A DNA stretch of 64,000 bases from Sambucus nigra (GCA_949130495.1 OX422221.1:23943917-24007916); one strand, 5' to 3'; counted from the stretch's first letter, positions 23,085 to 55,450 are shown. Numbers and translations: made by a program. Notes: generated by a model from the letters alone, not told the origin.

Positions 23085-23375
23085 TCACGCTCATTGACCG
23101 TGACAAGTCCTTGACAAATCTTGTCACGGACTTGTCACGGTCAATGACCGTGACAAATTTTTTGAAAAAGGTCACGGCTTTGTCACGGTTTATAACCGTG
23201 ACAAACGTGTCACGGTTATTGACCTTGACACGATCGTGACACAAAACGCGAGTTTTGTGTCAAGGTCAATGACCGTGACACGACCGTGACAAAAAAAGTT
23301 GTCTAGCCTCGAAATGTCACGGTCATTGACCTTGACAAGGTGGATTTGTCAAGGTCAATGACCTTGACAAATGGG
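23085..23375. repeat. Right subterminal palindrome array of the CACTA element
   Basis: About ten copies of GTCACGGTCAATGACCGTGA and variants such as GTCAAGGTCAATGACC lie here, mirroring the left array. Spacing is irregular and strands alternate because the motif is palindromic. Confidence 0.8.
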
Positions 23376-23394
23376 CAGATTTGGTGTAGTTAGT

Positions 23395-24439
23395 TATGGG
23401 CTAGGGTTACAACACTTGGGATAGAGAGGAGGCCATAGGAGGGGAAGTGGAGAATAAACCTAAAACATTCCATAGCTTTTCGCACCACCCATGTTGCCAG
23501 ATTTGTGATCAGAACAAGGAATGATCAACTCCATCAACTTAGAACAAAAATCAGACCTAATTTATCAATGAAAGCGGTTATCTTGCATTACTTTATACAT
23601 GTCATAATACCGGGTTTTAATTTAATGATTTAAATGACATTCTTGGGATTTGGATGGGTGAGATTCATGATTTGGAGGTAAGAATTCGTGTAGAACATTA
23701 GAAAAATTTCTTAAAAATAAACTAAACAAAGAGTGAGTGTTAAAAGAATCGTATCATTCTTGTAAATTTAAAACAAAAAATATCTCCTCAATTTTGTTGT
23801 TAAACAAAATGTTAACTTAAGACTTGAGACAAAAAAATATGCAACAAAACACAAAAATGTAATAACGCACGCCCAGCGCTATTACATGAAGTCAAAATAG
23901 CAATTTTAAGGTAAAGATTAATACAAACAAGAAAATGGAAAATTAAATTTTCTACAGGTATACAAAAATAAGAAATTGGAAAGTACTAATAACATAAAAG
24001 AATGTTTAAGATAGTGATTGTGTTAAAAGTAAGTAAAGTGATGAACACAATCATTAGGAATTTTCATTGCTTAACCTTTTCACTACAATTAGACAAACAT
24101 ATAGATTAAGCGAGGAGATCCACTTCGTACCCTTATTAATTTCATTATAAATATACCTAACTAAATTTGAAGGAGATTGATTAAAACCATACCTTCAAAA
24201 CATTTAAAATCCTCACATTCACAGTGTTAGGTGAAAGAAGGGATTCACAAAGGTATGCCCTAAAACTCAAAATGAGGAGAAGACGGGTCAGATGGAAAAC
24301 AAAACATTACGTAGTAAATATAAGCATTAAAGAGTAAACCTATGGGAAAGGGATATGGGAACCTAGTGAACAAAAACTTTCATATGTCAATAATGTTACC
24401 ATTCTAGGGAACTAAAAATTGAATATATATGATTGCTGA
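23395..24439. other. Non-coding remainder between CACTA and the reverse Tat LTR
   Basis: The first 50 bases restore the sequence interrupted by the CACTA element (CCCCTATG|AGT|TATGGGCTAGGG). Beyond this nothing coding is recognisable in about 1 kb of AT-rich DNA. Confidence 0.4.
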
Positions 24440-25028
24440 TGTAAAAAATTAGATTATATCTAATTATTTAATCACAGATAAAATAAATGAGACAAAGAAG
24501 TTTTAAAGTGGTTCAGCCTTAAAAGAATGGACTACGTCCACTGTTTCTGTTATTGATGAATGTTTGAGAACTCTCGATTACAAGTTCAATTAAGAAATTA
24601 CGGTCCCTTTACAATGAAGGCAATACAATGTATTTATAGCCCTAAGGCTGTAATGTGAAAGGGTAATACATTCAATGTTGTACATGTGAAAGGGTAATGT
24701 ATTAAATTCCCCTTAAGTGTATACATCTGAATGATAAGCAATTAATGAACAGTCAAACTGTTGGTTATCCTGCTATTAATGCTTTGTTCGAGGTGCAGCT
24801 CGGACCGCCTAAGCTGCTCGGACCGCCTAAGTTCCTAGGTGCTCAAAAGTTCCTCGGAGAGTTCTTGTAGGTCGTAGCGTCTGAGTTGGTCGGGGAAGCA
24901 GAGTTCCTCGTTCTAGCATGGTTCCTCATAGCGTCTGAGTTCCTCGGAAGTGTTTGTTGTTGCCACGTAGATTGCCACATGTCTTCACCCAATTGAGCCA
25001 TGTCAGCAGACTAAATTTGGTATTAACA
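24440..25028 (-). repeat. LTR of a second Tat-type element, reverse orientation
   Basis: On the minus strand it starts TGTTAATACC at 25028, just after a purine tract (CATTGGGGGCTTC, complement of 25029-25041). It contains a TATA box (GGCTATAAATAC, near 24640) and GTGGACGTAG followed by GGCTGAACCAC (near 24510-24545), and ends near TTTTTTACA at 24440. The U3 part carries short repeats of GCTCGGACCGCCTAAG and GTTCCTCG. No second LTR is seen, so edges are inferred. Confidence 0.6.
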
Positions 25029-25041
25029 GAAGCCCCCAATG

Positions 25042-25457
25042 TTTCATAGTTCGAAATTTTAGGAGTGTGGAACATTCTTTCTCGATATATGGCGGTTTTA
25101 AATGGTTATCCTGAAATTTAGGAGTGTTTCCTTTGTATTTATTTTTCCTTTCAAATTCGTAGAATCATGCTTTTTTGAATTTTTATAACCGCCTCGATCT
25201 CCCCGCACTTTTTGTCCTTTTAGCCGCCGGTAGCGTAATCTTTTCTTTTTGTAATCATTAACTTTACCGTTTCCCAAGATAAGGTATTTAAGCGTCACAG
25301 ACAATCCCATCGTCTTCTACTTTTTCAAATTTGTATCTTCGAGTTTTCCATCGCCTCTTTCTCTCCTATGCATTCATCTCTTCCATCGTTCGTTGTCAAC
25401 AGATCCATTCTTTTTCTGTAAGATTTTCTTCCTTCTTCTTTATTTCCTTTATTCATC
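25042..25457 (+). promoter_or_regulatory. 5' flank of the second antisense-type Tat gene
   Basis: This is the spacer between LTR and ATG, about the same size as in the first element. A TATA-like AAGGTATTTAAGCG lies at about 25281, some 175 bp before the ATG, followed by a pyrimidine-rich leader (TTCTTTATTTCCTTTATTC). The promoter role is inferred. Confidence 0.4.
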
Positions 25458-26304
25458 ATGGTTTACCTTGTTGAATCTCTTGATAAATTTCGTTCTGGTT
25501 TTTCTATTCATTCATGGGTTGTTCTGGAGGAACTTTCTGAACCTTCCGATTATTTCCGTTTGGCTGAGGGACATTGGTTACCCAGTCTCTTTGTTGCTGA
25601 GTGTGGATTTTCTTTTCCTCCAAACCCTCTATGTCTGGAATTCTGTCAATACTTTGACGTGGTTCCTGCAAGAATAACCCCCAATACATTGAGAATAGTT
25701 AATGGGGTTCATAGACTAAATCAAATTCATGGAACTCGCATAGGAATTCCAGAAATCATGTTTTGTTATAGATGGGCTGTTGGTGATAATACTTTTTATT
25801 TAAAAACTAGATTTTTAAATAGGGCTTTAGTGGTCAATCTCCTAGATGCCAATAGGGACTATTTTGAGCACGGGGTTGTTATAAAAAATTGGCAACACGC
25901 TCATTTATCTGGAGATGAAGTGTATCAGGGTCCCAGATGCCCTCCCTATGGCAATGGGATAGGTTATTTTTATTTCATTTTATTTATTTTGAGATTATGC
26001 TTCCTTTATGTTTGATAAAATGTGCCACTGATATTTTAATGTTTATTTATTTGCAGTTGACAACAAAAGAAAGTGTCCAAAAGAGGCTGACGTTAATATA
26101 AGGCACTTAAAACTTATCTGGAGTTTGCATCAGACTGTTGCCGACGAGCATATTAGGTCAGCTTCATATCTGCTTCAGTACAAGAGTTACACAACTTCTT
26201 TTACTGCTCGTCCGGCGATAAGCGACGCAGAGCCAGTACCAGCCTCTACAAGTTCTTCACATGAGTCACACATTCCTTTCTGTGTGTTTGTTAAAGCTTT
26301 GTGA
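25458..26304 (+). CDS. Spliced gene of the Tat antisense family, shortened
   Basis: Exon 1 is 25458-25962 and exon 2 is 26057-26304, with a GT-AG intron of 94 bp in phase 1. The join gives about 250 residues with no stop. Exon 1 contains TPNTLRIVNGVHRLNQIHGT, LKTRFLNRALVVNLLDANRD and VIKNWQ, each aligning to the exon 1 product of the antisense gene at 6103-5587 (NDMHRINQLYGTRLG, LKARSPDRVLVVNLPDSHKD, LVRNWQ). The intron sits at the equivalent place in both. Exon 2 is unlike the long acidic exon 2 of the first copy and is much shorter. It is oriented opposite to the neighbouring LTR, just as in the first element. Function unknown. Confidence 0.65.
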
Positions 26305-26406
26305 AAAAAACTCTTTAAAAAATAAAAATTTGTTTAAAATAAATAAATAAAAAGTTATTTTTTTATATTTTTAAACAGTTTTAAGAAATACAAAAAATGG
26401 TTTAAA

Positions 26407-27100
26407 AATAAGGGGTGCCGTTGGCGCGGACCTTTAAAAATAAGAAAATATTTGGTAAATGGGTGTTTGAGGTACTAAATGAGTTAAAAGTAATATAAAA
26501 AAATAATTTCTTATTAGAATAGTTTTTTAACGCGGATCTTTAAACAGTTTTAAGAAATACAAAAATTATTTTAAATGTTGTAAAATAAAAAAAAAATAAC
26601 TTTAAAAATAGAGGGTGCTGCTGGCGCGGATCTTAAAAATAAGAGAATATTAGGTAAATGGGTGTTTGAGACATTAAATGAGTTAAAAATAATATAAAAA
26701 ATTAATTTCTTATTATATTAGTTTTTTAAGTCGAACTTTAAAAAAAACTATTCTAATAAGAAATTAGTTTTTAAGTCGAACTTTTAAACAAAAATTGGTT
26801 TAAAAATAAGGGGTGCCGCTGGCGCGAACCTTTAAAAATAAGAGAATATTGTGTAAATGGATGATTGAGGGACTAAATGAGTTAAAAATATTATAAAAAG
26901 ACAAAAATACTAATTAAAAATAACAAAAAAAAAACTATTTTAAGAAAATAAAATAAAAAAACTGTTTTTTATATTAATAGGAAAAAAAATTAAGTTAAAA
27001 AATAAGGGGTGCCGCTGACGCGAACCTTTAAAAATAAGAAAATATTGAGTAAATAGGTGTTTGAAGGAGTAAATGAGTTAAAAATAATATTAAAACAAAA
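26407..27100. repeat. Tandem repeat, four copies of about 198 bp
   Basis: The block GGGGTGCCGCTGGCGCGAAC followed by TTTAAAAATAAGAGAATATT and GTGTTTGAGG...AAATGAGTTAAAA begins near 26411, 26610, 26809 and 27004. Copies differ by several percent and by indels between the blocks. It lies just downstream of the antisense-type gene. Confidence 0.85.
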
Positions 27101-27789
27101 ACATACCACGTCATATTCAACACACAGTTTGATTAGTGTCGTTAGCTCGGATCCACATCCAACAAATGATGTGGTTGTGCAAATGTGGGTCCGCGCCAGC
27201 AATACTAATCAATCGCGATATCATGTCAATAAACATAATTTTTTTTTATGAAATAAATATTTTTTAATTTAATTTTTATAAAAAACTGTCTAATTAATAT
27301 AAGAAAAACTTTTTTTTATATATTAATAGGAAACCTTTTTTTTATATATATATGAAAAACTGTTTTTATTTCATTTGTTAAAAACAAAATAATAGAAACC
27401 AAAAAAAAAAAAAAAGAATGATCCGATAATTCTCCGGTTAAACCGTCCGGTACATATATAGTTTTCCTATCGGTAATAAAGGGGACACGCTTAAGGCTAT
27501 AAGCCTAGGTGCTATATGACAAGGCAATGGTCTAATCGAACACAGTGGGGGCATTAAGTATTAGCAACCATATGGGACAATGCAATCAGATAAGATAGTT
27601 TTATAGGAGGCTAGGCATACATGAGTCCGTACATGATAAAAGATATATTTAACCATATATTATCTGCACATGCATGCAAACATATTATTGGACAAACAAA
27701 AAAAACATATCTGACACGCAAGCATTCAAATAATAAATATCACATATAACCCTTTCATACGCATGCAAACATATTACTACAATAAAAAT
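27101..27789. other. Non-coding, possible Tat 3' untranslated remnant
   Basis: It contains TAAGGCTATAAGCCTAGGTG and CACAGTGGGGGCA (about 27490-27555), reminiscent of the Tat spacer at 3925-3970 (CTTAGGCCTAAGGG, AAAGTGGGGGCAC). No coding frame is recognised. Confidence 0.35.
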
Positions 27790-27980
27790 TTATTGCAGAG
27801 CGAAAGAGACTCTTTCTTTCTTAATTAAAGGTTGGGAGTTCGATTTTCGTTTTGGGTATAGAGCAATCTTAAATTTCTGGGTCAGTTGTCCCACTCATCG
27901 AGGTGCCTACAAATCAACGAAGGAATTAATCACTAAGTCGCTAGTGGATACCCTGGTGTAAACCAAAAAAAAAAAAAACT
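27790..27980 (+). mobile_element. SINE-like sequence with poly-A tail
   Basis: GGTTGGGAGTTCGATTTTCG (near 27830-27850) resembles the RNA polymerase III B box. The stretch ends GGATACCCTGGTGTAAACC followed by about 14 A (27967-27980), as in plant tRNA-derived SINEs. The A box is weak and target duplications are not clear. Confidence 0.45.
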
Positions 27981-28259
27981 ATTTTCAATTCCAAATAAAA
28001 TTAATTCTAGATTTTATAAAATCATTCTAATAAATCTCAAACTAAATTTTGTGACAATGTCTTTTAACATACAAGAGATATTAAAAGATTTTGCAAGAAA
28101 AAATATTTCTGAGATATATTAAAATAAATTTACAACTTCCAAAATTAATTTCTTAACAGTTTTGAAAATAACCTTTTTAGACACGAGCAATAATAAAATG
28201 AAAGGCAATGTCTACTATAAACATTGGGTGAAATTTTTGTACGAACTATATTTCTCTAA

Positions 28260-29060
28260 AGCTTTGTTTTACAAATTTTTATGTAACAAAACTTTTTAAA
28301 AAATGTATTTTTTATACTTTGTTTTATAATATTTTTTATAAAACATAACTTTTTAAAAAATTGTATTTTTTTGAAAGAAACTAAATTTTGACTTTAATAC
28401 ATTACTAATTTTTTTTAGACTTTAATACAAGACATGAATAATACAAGACACGATGATAGGGAGATCCAGTTTTTGGCCGAGTTTTAATACCCACACATAA
28501 GATAAAACTGGGTACGAGTTTTTAATGCACATTTTGATCCCGCTGGCGGGATCCACAACAATAAGGCACTGAGTTTCAAAACTAAGTCCAAAATTGAGTC
28601 TCCATATACTTATTTAAATACAATTTGACAAGAATAACAGGAGTAAAATTATGAATTAATCATGTCATTGTATTAATGTCAGGGAAAAAACACGACCCAT
28701 AGTACCTATAGGAAAAAAGTTGGCCAGACTCTATATTTTGATCCCAATAATTTGATCTCTTAGTTTAAACTACATTTTTTTAGACCTTGTTTTTTTTTAA
28801 AATTTTTATAAAACATAACTTTTTTTAAAAATATATTTTTTAGTACTTTGTTTTATATCATTTTTTTTATAAAACAGATCTTAAAAATGTATTTTTTTGT
28901 AAGAAACTAAGTTTTGACTTTAGTACATTACTATTATTTTACATTTTAATACACAACACGAATAACGTCACTTATAATTTTTCACGTCACACGAAAATAC
29001 TATTTGACACGAATAACGCGAGTAAAATTATGAAATAGTCGTGTCATTGTATTAATGTTA
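28260..29060. repeat. Diverged direct duplication, offset about 380-520 bp
   Basis: Blocks such as AAACTAAGTTTTGACTTTAGTA, TAAAACATAACTTTTT and CATTGTATTAATGTYAGG occur twice in the same order. Intervening indels make the offset vary. Non-coding. Confidence 0.55.
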
Positions 29061-29250
29061 GGTGGAAAACTCGACCCCTAATGACATGATTAATTCGTCA
29101 AGTTGTTATTTAAAAACGATGTCCAATTTTCATTGTGCCAGTACGACGTATTATACGAGGTTCAAGATAGACTATTATTATTATTGTTACTCTAATCAAC
29201 GACGTACACTTTCGAAAATTTGCATCGTGCCTTCAGGCACAGGCATACCC

Positions 29251-29269
29251 TAGTGTGTGTGTGTGTGTG

Positions 29270-29327
<58 letters not shown>
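29251..29327. repeat. (GT)n(TA)n microsatellite
   Basis: A GT run (about 29253-29277) leads into a TA run (about 29280-29325). Confidence 0.95.
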
Positions 29328-29330
<3 letters not shown>

Positions 29331-30902
29331 TCCAGGCTACCTGTGTATTATATCCATACACAAGCCTAAAACAAACAAGTCTACAATCCGACTTAATTTC
29401 AATTAATCATACACTAATTAATTTCATTGTCTTGGTGTCACTCTACCATATATACCCGGACTACCTCGCTTGTCCCGAAATTCAAAATCCCCAAATTATT
29501 ATTCAATTCCTTCCATTAAGCTTAGCATCCCTATTAATCTATCTTGTACAAATTCCTCACTTTAAACATCTAAACCAAACGGGGGAGAATTCCAATTGGA
29601 AAAAGGGTTTGTAGAAGCAATGTCGTTCGACCTACCTTGGGTTCTTTCTCTTTCGTCCATATTTACCGTCATTGATGAATTGAAGGAATGGAACCCAAAA
29701 CATTTTCACCATTTTCATAAAATTCAAGATTTCAACAAACCCCTAAATTCCCAATTGAGATTCCCACGAATCATCATAAAATTTCTATCACATTAGTTTA
29801 ACCACTAAAATGCAAGGTTCACAAATTCACAAATTAAACCTTAGATCTCTTTGGATTTATCACCAAAATTCAGATTCATCCAAAACAGGAACAATTCATC
29901 CCAAATTAACAATCAGGTCTGAATCAGGGGAGGGAAGAAATTTGACAGACTAAATGTCATCGTTCCAGGGATGTCCTTCGAATGACACTGGCTATCGTTT
30001 GAATGAGACACCAGGTCGTTCGAACGACCCTGGTGTCCTCTCCCCTCTTTCGTTCCCAGAAAACCCAGTCCGCTATGGAAGCTTTAAAACCTTGGATTCT
30101 GTACAGATTTTACCCCCAAAACCTCCCAAGATCCATCCTAAATCCACCCATTTGATTATCTCAATCTAACTATATCATCTACACATACTGGGACACCAAA
30201 TCCACATAATCTTATCATCTTTATAGATTTTATATCACAAACATGAAATCCCCAAATTCAGATGTAGAATAAATCCTAACATATTAATCAATCCATAAAT
30301 TCTTTAATATGAATAGGAAAAATGCAATTAATCAAATGCAAGTTAAACTACTTGCCTTAGGGTTTGTAGAATCAGATCCTTCGATGAAGATGATGGGATG
30401 ATTCAATGGTTTCGTCCCTTGTTCTTGGATTAATCTCCTAAAATCTCATCTAATTGTTCTCTTCTTTGGCTCCCCTCAATTTATTCTTCTAAAAATGAAT
30501 TAAGGTTTTCTCACCCTTTCACAATTAGGTTTATAAACCTCAATCCCGTTTTGGGGCTCATGGGCCTTATAAAAACGGCTCAAACGCTTATTTGGGAGTT
30601 CAAATTTGTCTAGAGAAGTCCCGAAACCCATATTATACCAATGGCCACTCATTTTCAACTATTTTGATCCATCCGGATTCAACCGTGCACTCCAAATTTC
30701 CATTTTAATTAATTCATAACATTCTCCAAATTTTGACCTCAAAATGTGACACAGAGTAGTCCAAATGATTTAACCTCAATTCGCTAAATTAATAAATTCC
30801 TCAAATTAAAAAAGAATTCCCAAATCACAAATTTAAATCTTCCTAATAAGATAAATTCTTTTTCTCCCAATTTAAAGTTCCTTGAATTTACTGGGTGTTA
30901 TA
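29328..30902 (-). other. LTR-like non-coding sequence at the right edge of the repeat nest
   Basis: Read on the minus strand from 30902 it begins TATAACACCCAG and passes through sequence with the look of a plant gypsy LTR (GGCCCATGAGCCCCAAAACG near 30545-30570, AAACCCTAAGGC near 30350). It has no open frame of note. It is tentatively a partial LTR. Confidence 0.35.
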
Positions 30903-31670
30903 GAATCTTTTCTCCATCCTTCATATGAGTGTATTAAATATATCCAATTATCCATTTATCTTCTTCAAAATTTTGTAACCAATGCTGCATCGAAAAATTC
31001 TCACCTTCATGGTTTGAGGCAACCGTCTCTATTTCTTTCGAGATAAGACTTAGAGATCTTGAAACTCCAATATACCTCCAAACTTCTTGATGTATTTTTT
31101 TTTGAAAAATTTCGAGTGATCTTTTCTCGTTTTTTATGAATGATTTAGGAGAATCCATGACTTCATTCTTTACAAAACACATCTACTAAATCACATGCGC
31201 TGAAATATAAAGTGATGACACTCCTCAATTGGTTGTAATTGTTGAACATTAATTTCCCACTCAAAAATTTCTTCAAGCGCCTTGTCTGTGAGAACTATTG
31301 GAATTCTTTTTAGTGGACATCAGAACAGTATAATTTTGTTGTTGATTGTATTAAAATAGGAATATAAACGATAATTTTGATCATTATTTTTGTTCTTGAC
31401 TTTTGTTGAAAATTTTCTTTTCTTGCCTAATGACTTAGGGATGAACCTAATTATAGGCTTTAAATTCATGAACATGGAAGACGAAAGATACCTCCACATA
31501 ATTTCATATTAGCAAGACATGAACCATGAACTTTTTAAACTTTTCAAATTGTAAATTAACTTTTATATCTGAAAGTTAGGACCCATAGACGACCCAAAAA
31601 AATACATATTGACAAGTCTCGCCAAGTTTGGCCACAAATCTAACTCCCAATTAAGTAAACTAGCCCTATG
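30903..31670. other. Intergenic sequence upstream of OMT gene 2
   Basis: Shared with 55451-56160 in the next repeat unit. No gene is recognised; an 82-codon minus-strand frame at 30934-31182 has no known domain. Confidence 0.4.
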
Positions 31671-31676
31671 ACCCCT

Positions 31677-33010
31677 AAGCTATACAAGTTTAGCCAATTC
31701 AACCATTTCCTTATTTTTTTCGTTGAACTGAAATGCACCAATAGTTTAGGGACTATAGGTGTAAAAAATTAAAAAAAAAATTAATTTCAAAATAGTTTAG
31801 AAGTTTTTTTTTTCCAATTTGAAGAATTACTCTCTTCTTTAATAAGAGCGAAACCTCGAAAAAATTATCCCAAAAAATACATAAAAAACAGAGTTTTTTT
31901 TTTTTAATTTGTGTTTAAAGAAAAAAATGGGATAAAAGTACTATTTTTTCAAGTTTTATAATACCAATTTTATTGTAATTTGGTTCAAGACTATGCGTGT
32001 AAAAAAATTAAATTTGAATTTTTTTTACGGTTGAAAAGAGTTTTGAAACATTAATTTTTTAAAGTTGAAGAATTACTCTGTTTTAAATAAGATTACATAG
32101 CTCCAAACTATATACAAATAATAACAAAAAAAAAAGAACGAATTTTTAAAATAAAAATCGAGTTTTAAAAAATAATTATAACGCCCATTTTATTGTAATT
32201 AAGTTTAGGGACTATAGGGGTAAGCAAAATTAAATCTGTTTTTTCTTTAATTTTAAAATTGTTTAAAACTGTATTTTCTTTCAAAGTTGAAGAATTAGTC
32301 TCTTCTTTAATAAGAGTTAAAACCTTCTAGATGTAGCCCAATTAATTTTTTTTAAATGAATTTAAAAAAATCTTGGTTTTTCACTTAAAAAAACTATAAA
32401 CATTTCCCTAACGTTTTTTTTATTATTTTCTTTACATTTTTCAATTGAAGGCGAGAGAAATGATAAAAAAAAATTATAATGATGGAGGGAAATGTTAAAA
32501 AAATTATAGGAAAAGGTAAAAAAAAAGCAGATGTTTTAATAGAAAAACTGTAAATAGAAGAAATTTTTATTTGGGGATTGTTGCAACACCCATTTTTAAC
32601 GATTTTTCATCAAATTTCATTTCTTTACATAAAATTTTCTATTAAAACAAAGAAAAATGGTAAAAATATTTATTCGCGAAAATTTTAAAATTTTGCCTTC
32701 ATAATTTATTAAAAAAAAATTAAATGGGTGTTATAAAATTTGAAAAAAAAAAATTGTATCCCATTATTTTTAAACTCAGAATTTTTTGAAAATAAAAACT
32801 AAGTTTTTTTTTGGGCATACATTTCGAAGGTTTCAACTATTATTAAAAAACAGGCTAATTCTTCAACTTCTACCCAAAAAAAAAAGTTAAAACTATCTTA
32901 CAATTAATTAAAAAAAGAGATTTTGAATTTTTTATCCCGATAGTTCAATAACTATTGGTACAAATTAAAATATCAGTTAATGGACTAAACTGGCCTAACT
33001 TTTATAGTTT
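31677..33010. mobile_element. Foldback-type element with internal tandem repeats
   Basis: Ends are inverted: AGCTATACAAGTTTAGCCAATT near 31678-31699 against AAACTATAAAAGTTAGGCCAGTT read from 33009 backwards. Inside, a unit of about 230 bp containing AGTTTAGGGACTATAGG and AAGTTGAAGAATTA occurs three times (about 31739, 31979, 32203). An inverted copy of the AAGTTGAAGAATTA block lies near 32840-32875. It is shared with the next unit at about 56165-57500, so it predates the duplication. No transposase is present. Confidence 0.5.
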
Positions 33011-33034
33011 ATGACGATGGAGTTTGTTTATGTG

Positions 33035-33042
33035 TATAAATA
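33035..33042 (+). promoter_or_regulatory. Probable TATA box of OMT gene 2
   Basis: TATAAATA lies 219 bp before the start codon, with a pyrimidine-rich leader (CTACCGCTACCCAACTC and CCTCCCACTTTCCACAACC) in between. The same box occurs before gene 3 at 57556-57563. Confidence 0.55.
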
Positions 33043-33253
33043 GATCTCCAAAAAATAATAAACATACCTATCATTGGCGGGTTGATATTCAAGGTTTGCT
33101 AAATGCTGTTTGTTATTGAATGGTTGGATTGGGTGAGTGCTACCGCTACCCAACTCAGCTCAGCCACCGGTACTGTATCAATATCCATAAATATATCTTC
33201 AAAATCCTCCCACTTTCCACAACCCCTTAGCCAGTCTAAAAAATAAACCATCC

Positions 33254-54085
<20,832 letters not shown>

Positions 54086-55125
54086 ATGACTTGTTAGCGA
54101 TCCATATTTCATGTTAAAAACTCCTATTCGTCTTATGATAATCAATAATTTTGTATGAGTAATTTTGGAGGGACTCACAAATCCTATGCCTAAATCAGAC
54201 CCGCTGAGTTATCAAAAGGGCATTGGTTAGTGTTTTTAGTAGATCTCAAAGTGGATCTCACACATTAACCAATATATGACTACAACATCATCTCGGTCTG
54301 ATTTCTTAATTTGTGCGTTTCTATAAAATTGATAATTTCATAAAAGCTTTGTTGTTGTCTTAGTATCGACTTTAAATCAAACTTGGAATTCTATTTTTGT
54401 AAGATAAACATCATCCCATTCTATTACTTACTTTGTAATTCTCCTAAGCATGTATCGATTTAATATTATGGTGGGAGGGACTTGAATGTGTGTTGTGTGT
54501 GGAGAGAAAGTGATAATAAATATCGTCTTTTTTTCTCGTGTCCATTCTCAAATACGATTTCGAGAGTTATCCCCAAGGAATGTGTTTTGTAATAAGATGT
54601 TGTGCTTTTTCAGAATACCATAGTGGTAAATTAACGTGTGAAGTTAAGTTATAGGCAATGTATCAATGTCTTGTTTTTTAAACTCTTGACATGAAATATA
54701 AGACGTTATTACTTGTTGTAGACTTCTCGAAAAGTGAAAAAATTCCATGGAAATGAGCACTTAGAAGAACATAGTGTAAAGCAAAGATAGGTAGTGGGTT
54801 TTGCCAATATTGTTTCTAACGTGTTTGGCACTAAATCATTTCTAGTATTTTTTTATAAATAAGTGGATGGAGGGACAACAAATTATGAAGGGATTTTAAG
54901 CTCAAATATATCTCTAAAAAATTGAAAAGTCAGAAGATTTTTGAACATTGATTAGCATGGAAGAATTACTCTTAATTCTACGAGAAATATTAAAGGTCTG
55001 TTTCATTATGAATTTAGAAAACATGGTTTAAAAACTAATTTTGAGACTAATTTTATAAACTAGTTTTTCAAAATTTTCTATCATATGTTATAATTGATCA
55101 ACATTTATATGGTTGGATGGCATTT
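54086..55125. other. 3' flank of OMT gene 2
   Basis: A probable polyadenylation region AATCAATAATTTTGTATG lies near 54140. There is no further gene, and the stretch is the same as 17866-18916. Confidence 0.5.
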
Positions 55126-55450
55126 TGTAACACTCCATATTTATGAGTTTTGAGAATTAAATAATTTGGTTATTTTAAATTATACACGTGTCATTGAATT
55201 AAATATTATGTGTTTATTAAAATAATAATTGGGAGAGATAATTATTAGTATTTACGGGATAAAGTTACTAAGTGAATAGTAAATAACTTTCAATAATTAT
55301 TATACGTCATAGCGAGTGATATCGACGTGACTGTGCTATATCTCAACCGGGAGTCGCTTGTAGACTATATGAAGGTCGAGATGGGAAATTTATGTCTTTT
55401 TGTCCCAAATTTGATTTATTTAAAGTTTCTTGAATTTACAGGGTGTTATA
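55126..55450. repeat. Short version of the repeat nest between OMT genes 2 and 3
   Basis: It starts TGTAACACTCC and ends GGGTGTTATA, the same edges as 18917-30902, with only 325 bp between. The junction of left-derived and right-derived sequence is at 55395/55396. Confidence 0.75.

Larger units (their letters stand above)
19388..23391 (+). mobile_element. CACTA (En/Spm) DNA transposon, non-autonomous
   Basis: The left end is CACTACACCAAAATTGGC and the right end reads GATTTGGTGTAGTT, inverted apart from the last base and a few internal changes. The 3-bp duplication AGT flanks both ends (19385-19387 and 23392-23394). Arrays of the palindrome GTCACGGTCATTGACCGTGAC lie at both subterminal regions. 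The only gene is a damaged TnpA-like one (21189-22841); no TnpD transposase is present, so it cannot move alone. Confidence 0.85.
18917..30902. other. 12-kb repeat nest between OMT gene 1 and the gene 2 upstream region
   Basis: The left edge reads TGTAACACTCC and the right edge GGGTGTTATA, so the borders are inverted copies of TAACACYC, as in many plant LTR ends. In block B the two edges lie only 325 bp apart (55126-55450). The nest holds a CACTA element, a reverse Tat fragment and several repeats. Flanking target duplications could not be matched, so it may be two different LTR pieces facing each other rather than one element. Confidence 0.5.

Noticed and set aside
18917..30902. Single 12-kb LTR or TIR transposon defined by the inverted TAACACYC edges
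   Set aside because: Flanking target duplications do not match and the two arms look like separate LTR starts facing each other, so it was reported only as a region.
30934..31182. 82-codon minus-strand frame with gag-like flavour
   Set aside because: No clear domain; the partner copy near 55480-55730 is not preserved as an equivalent frame, so coding is not supported.
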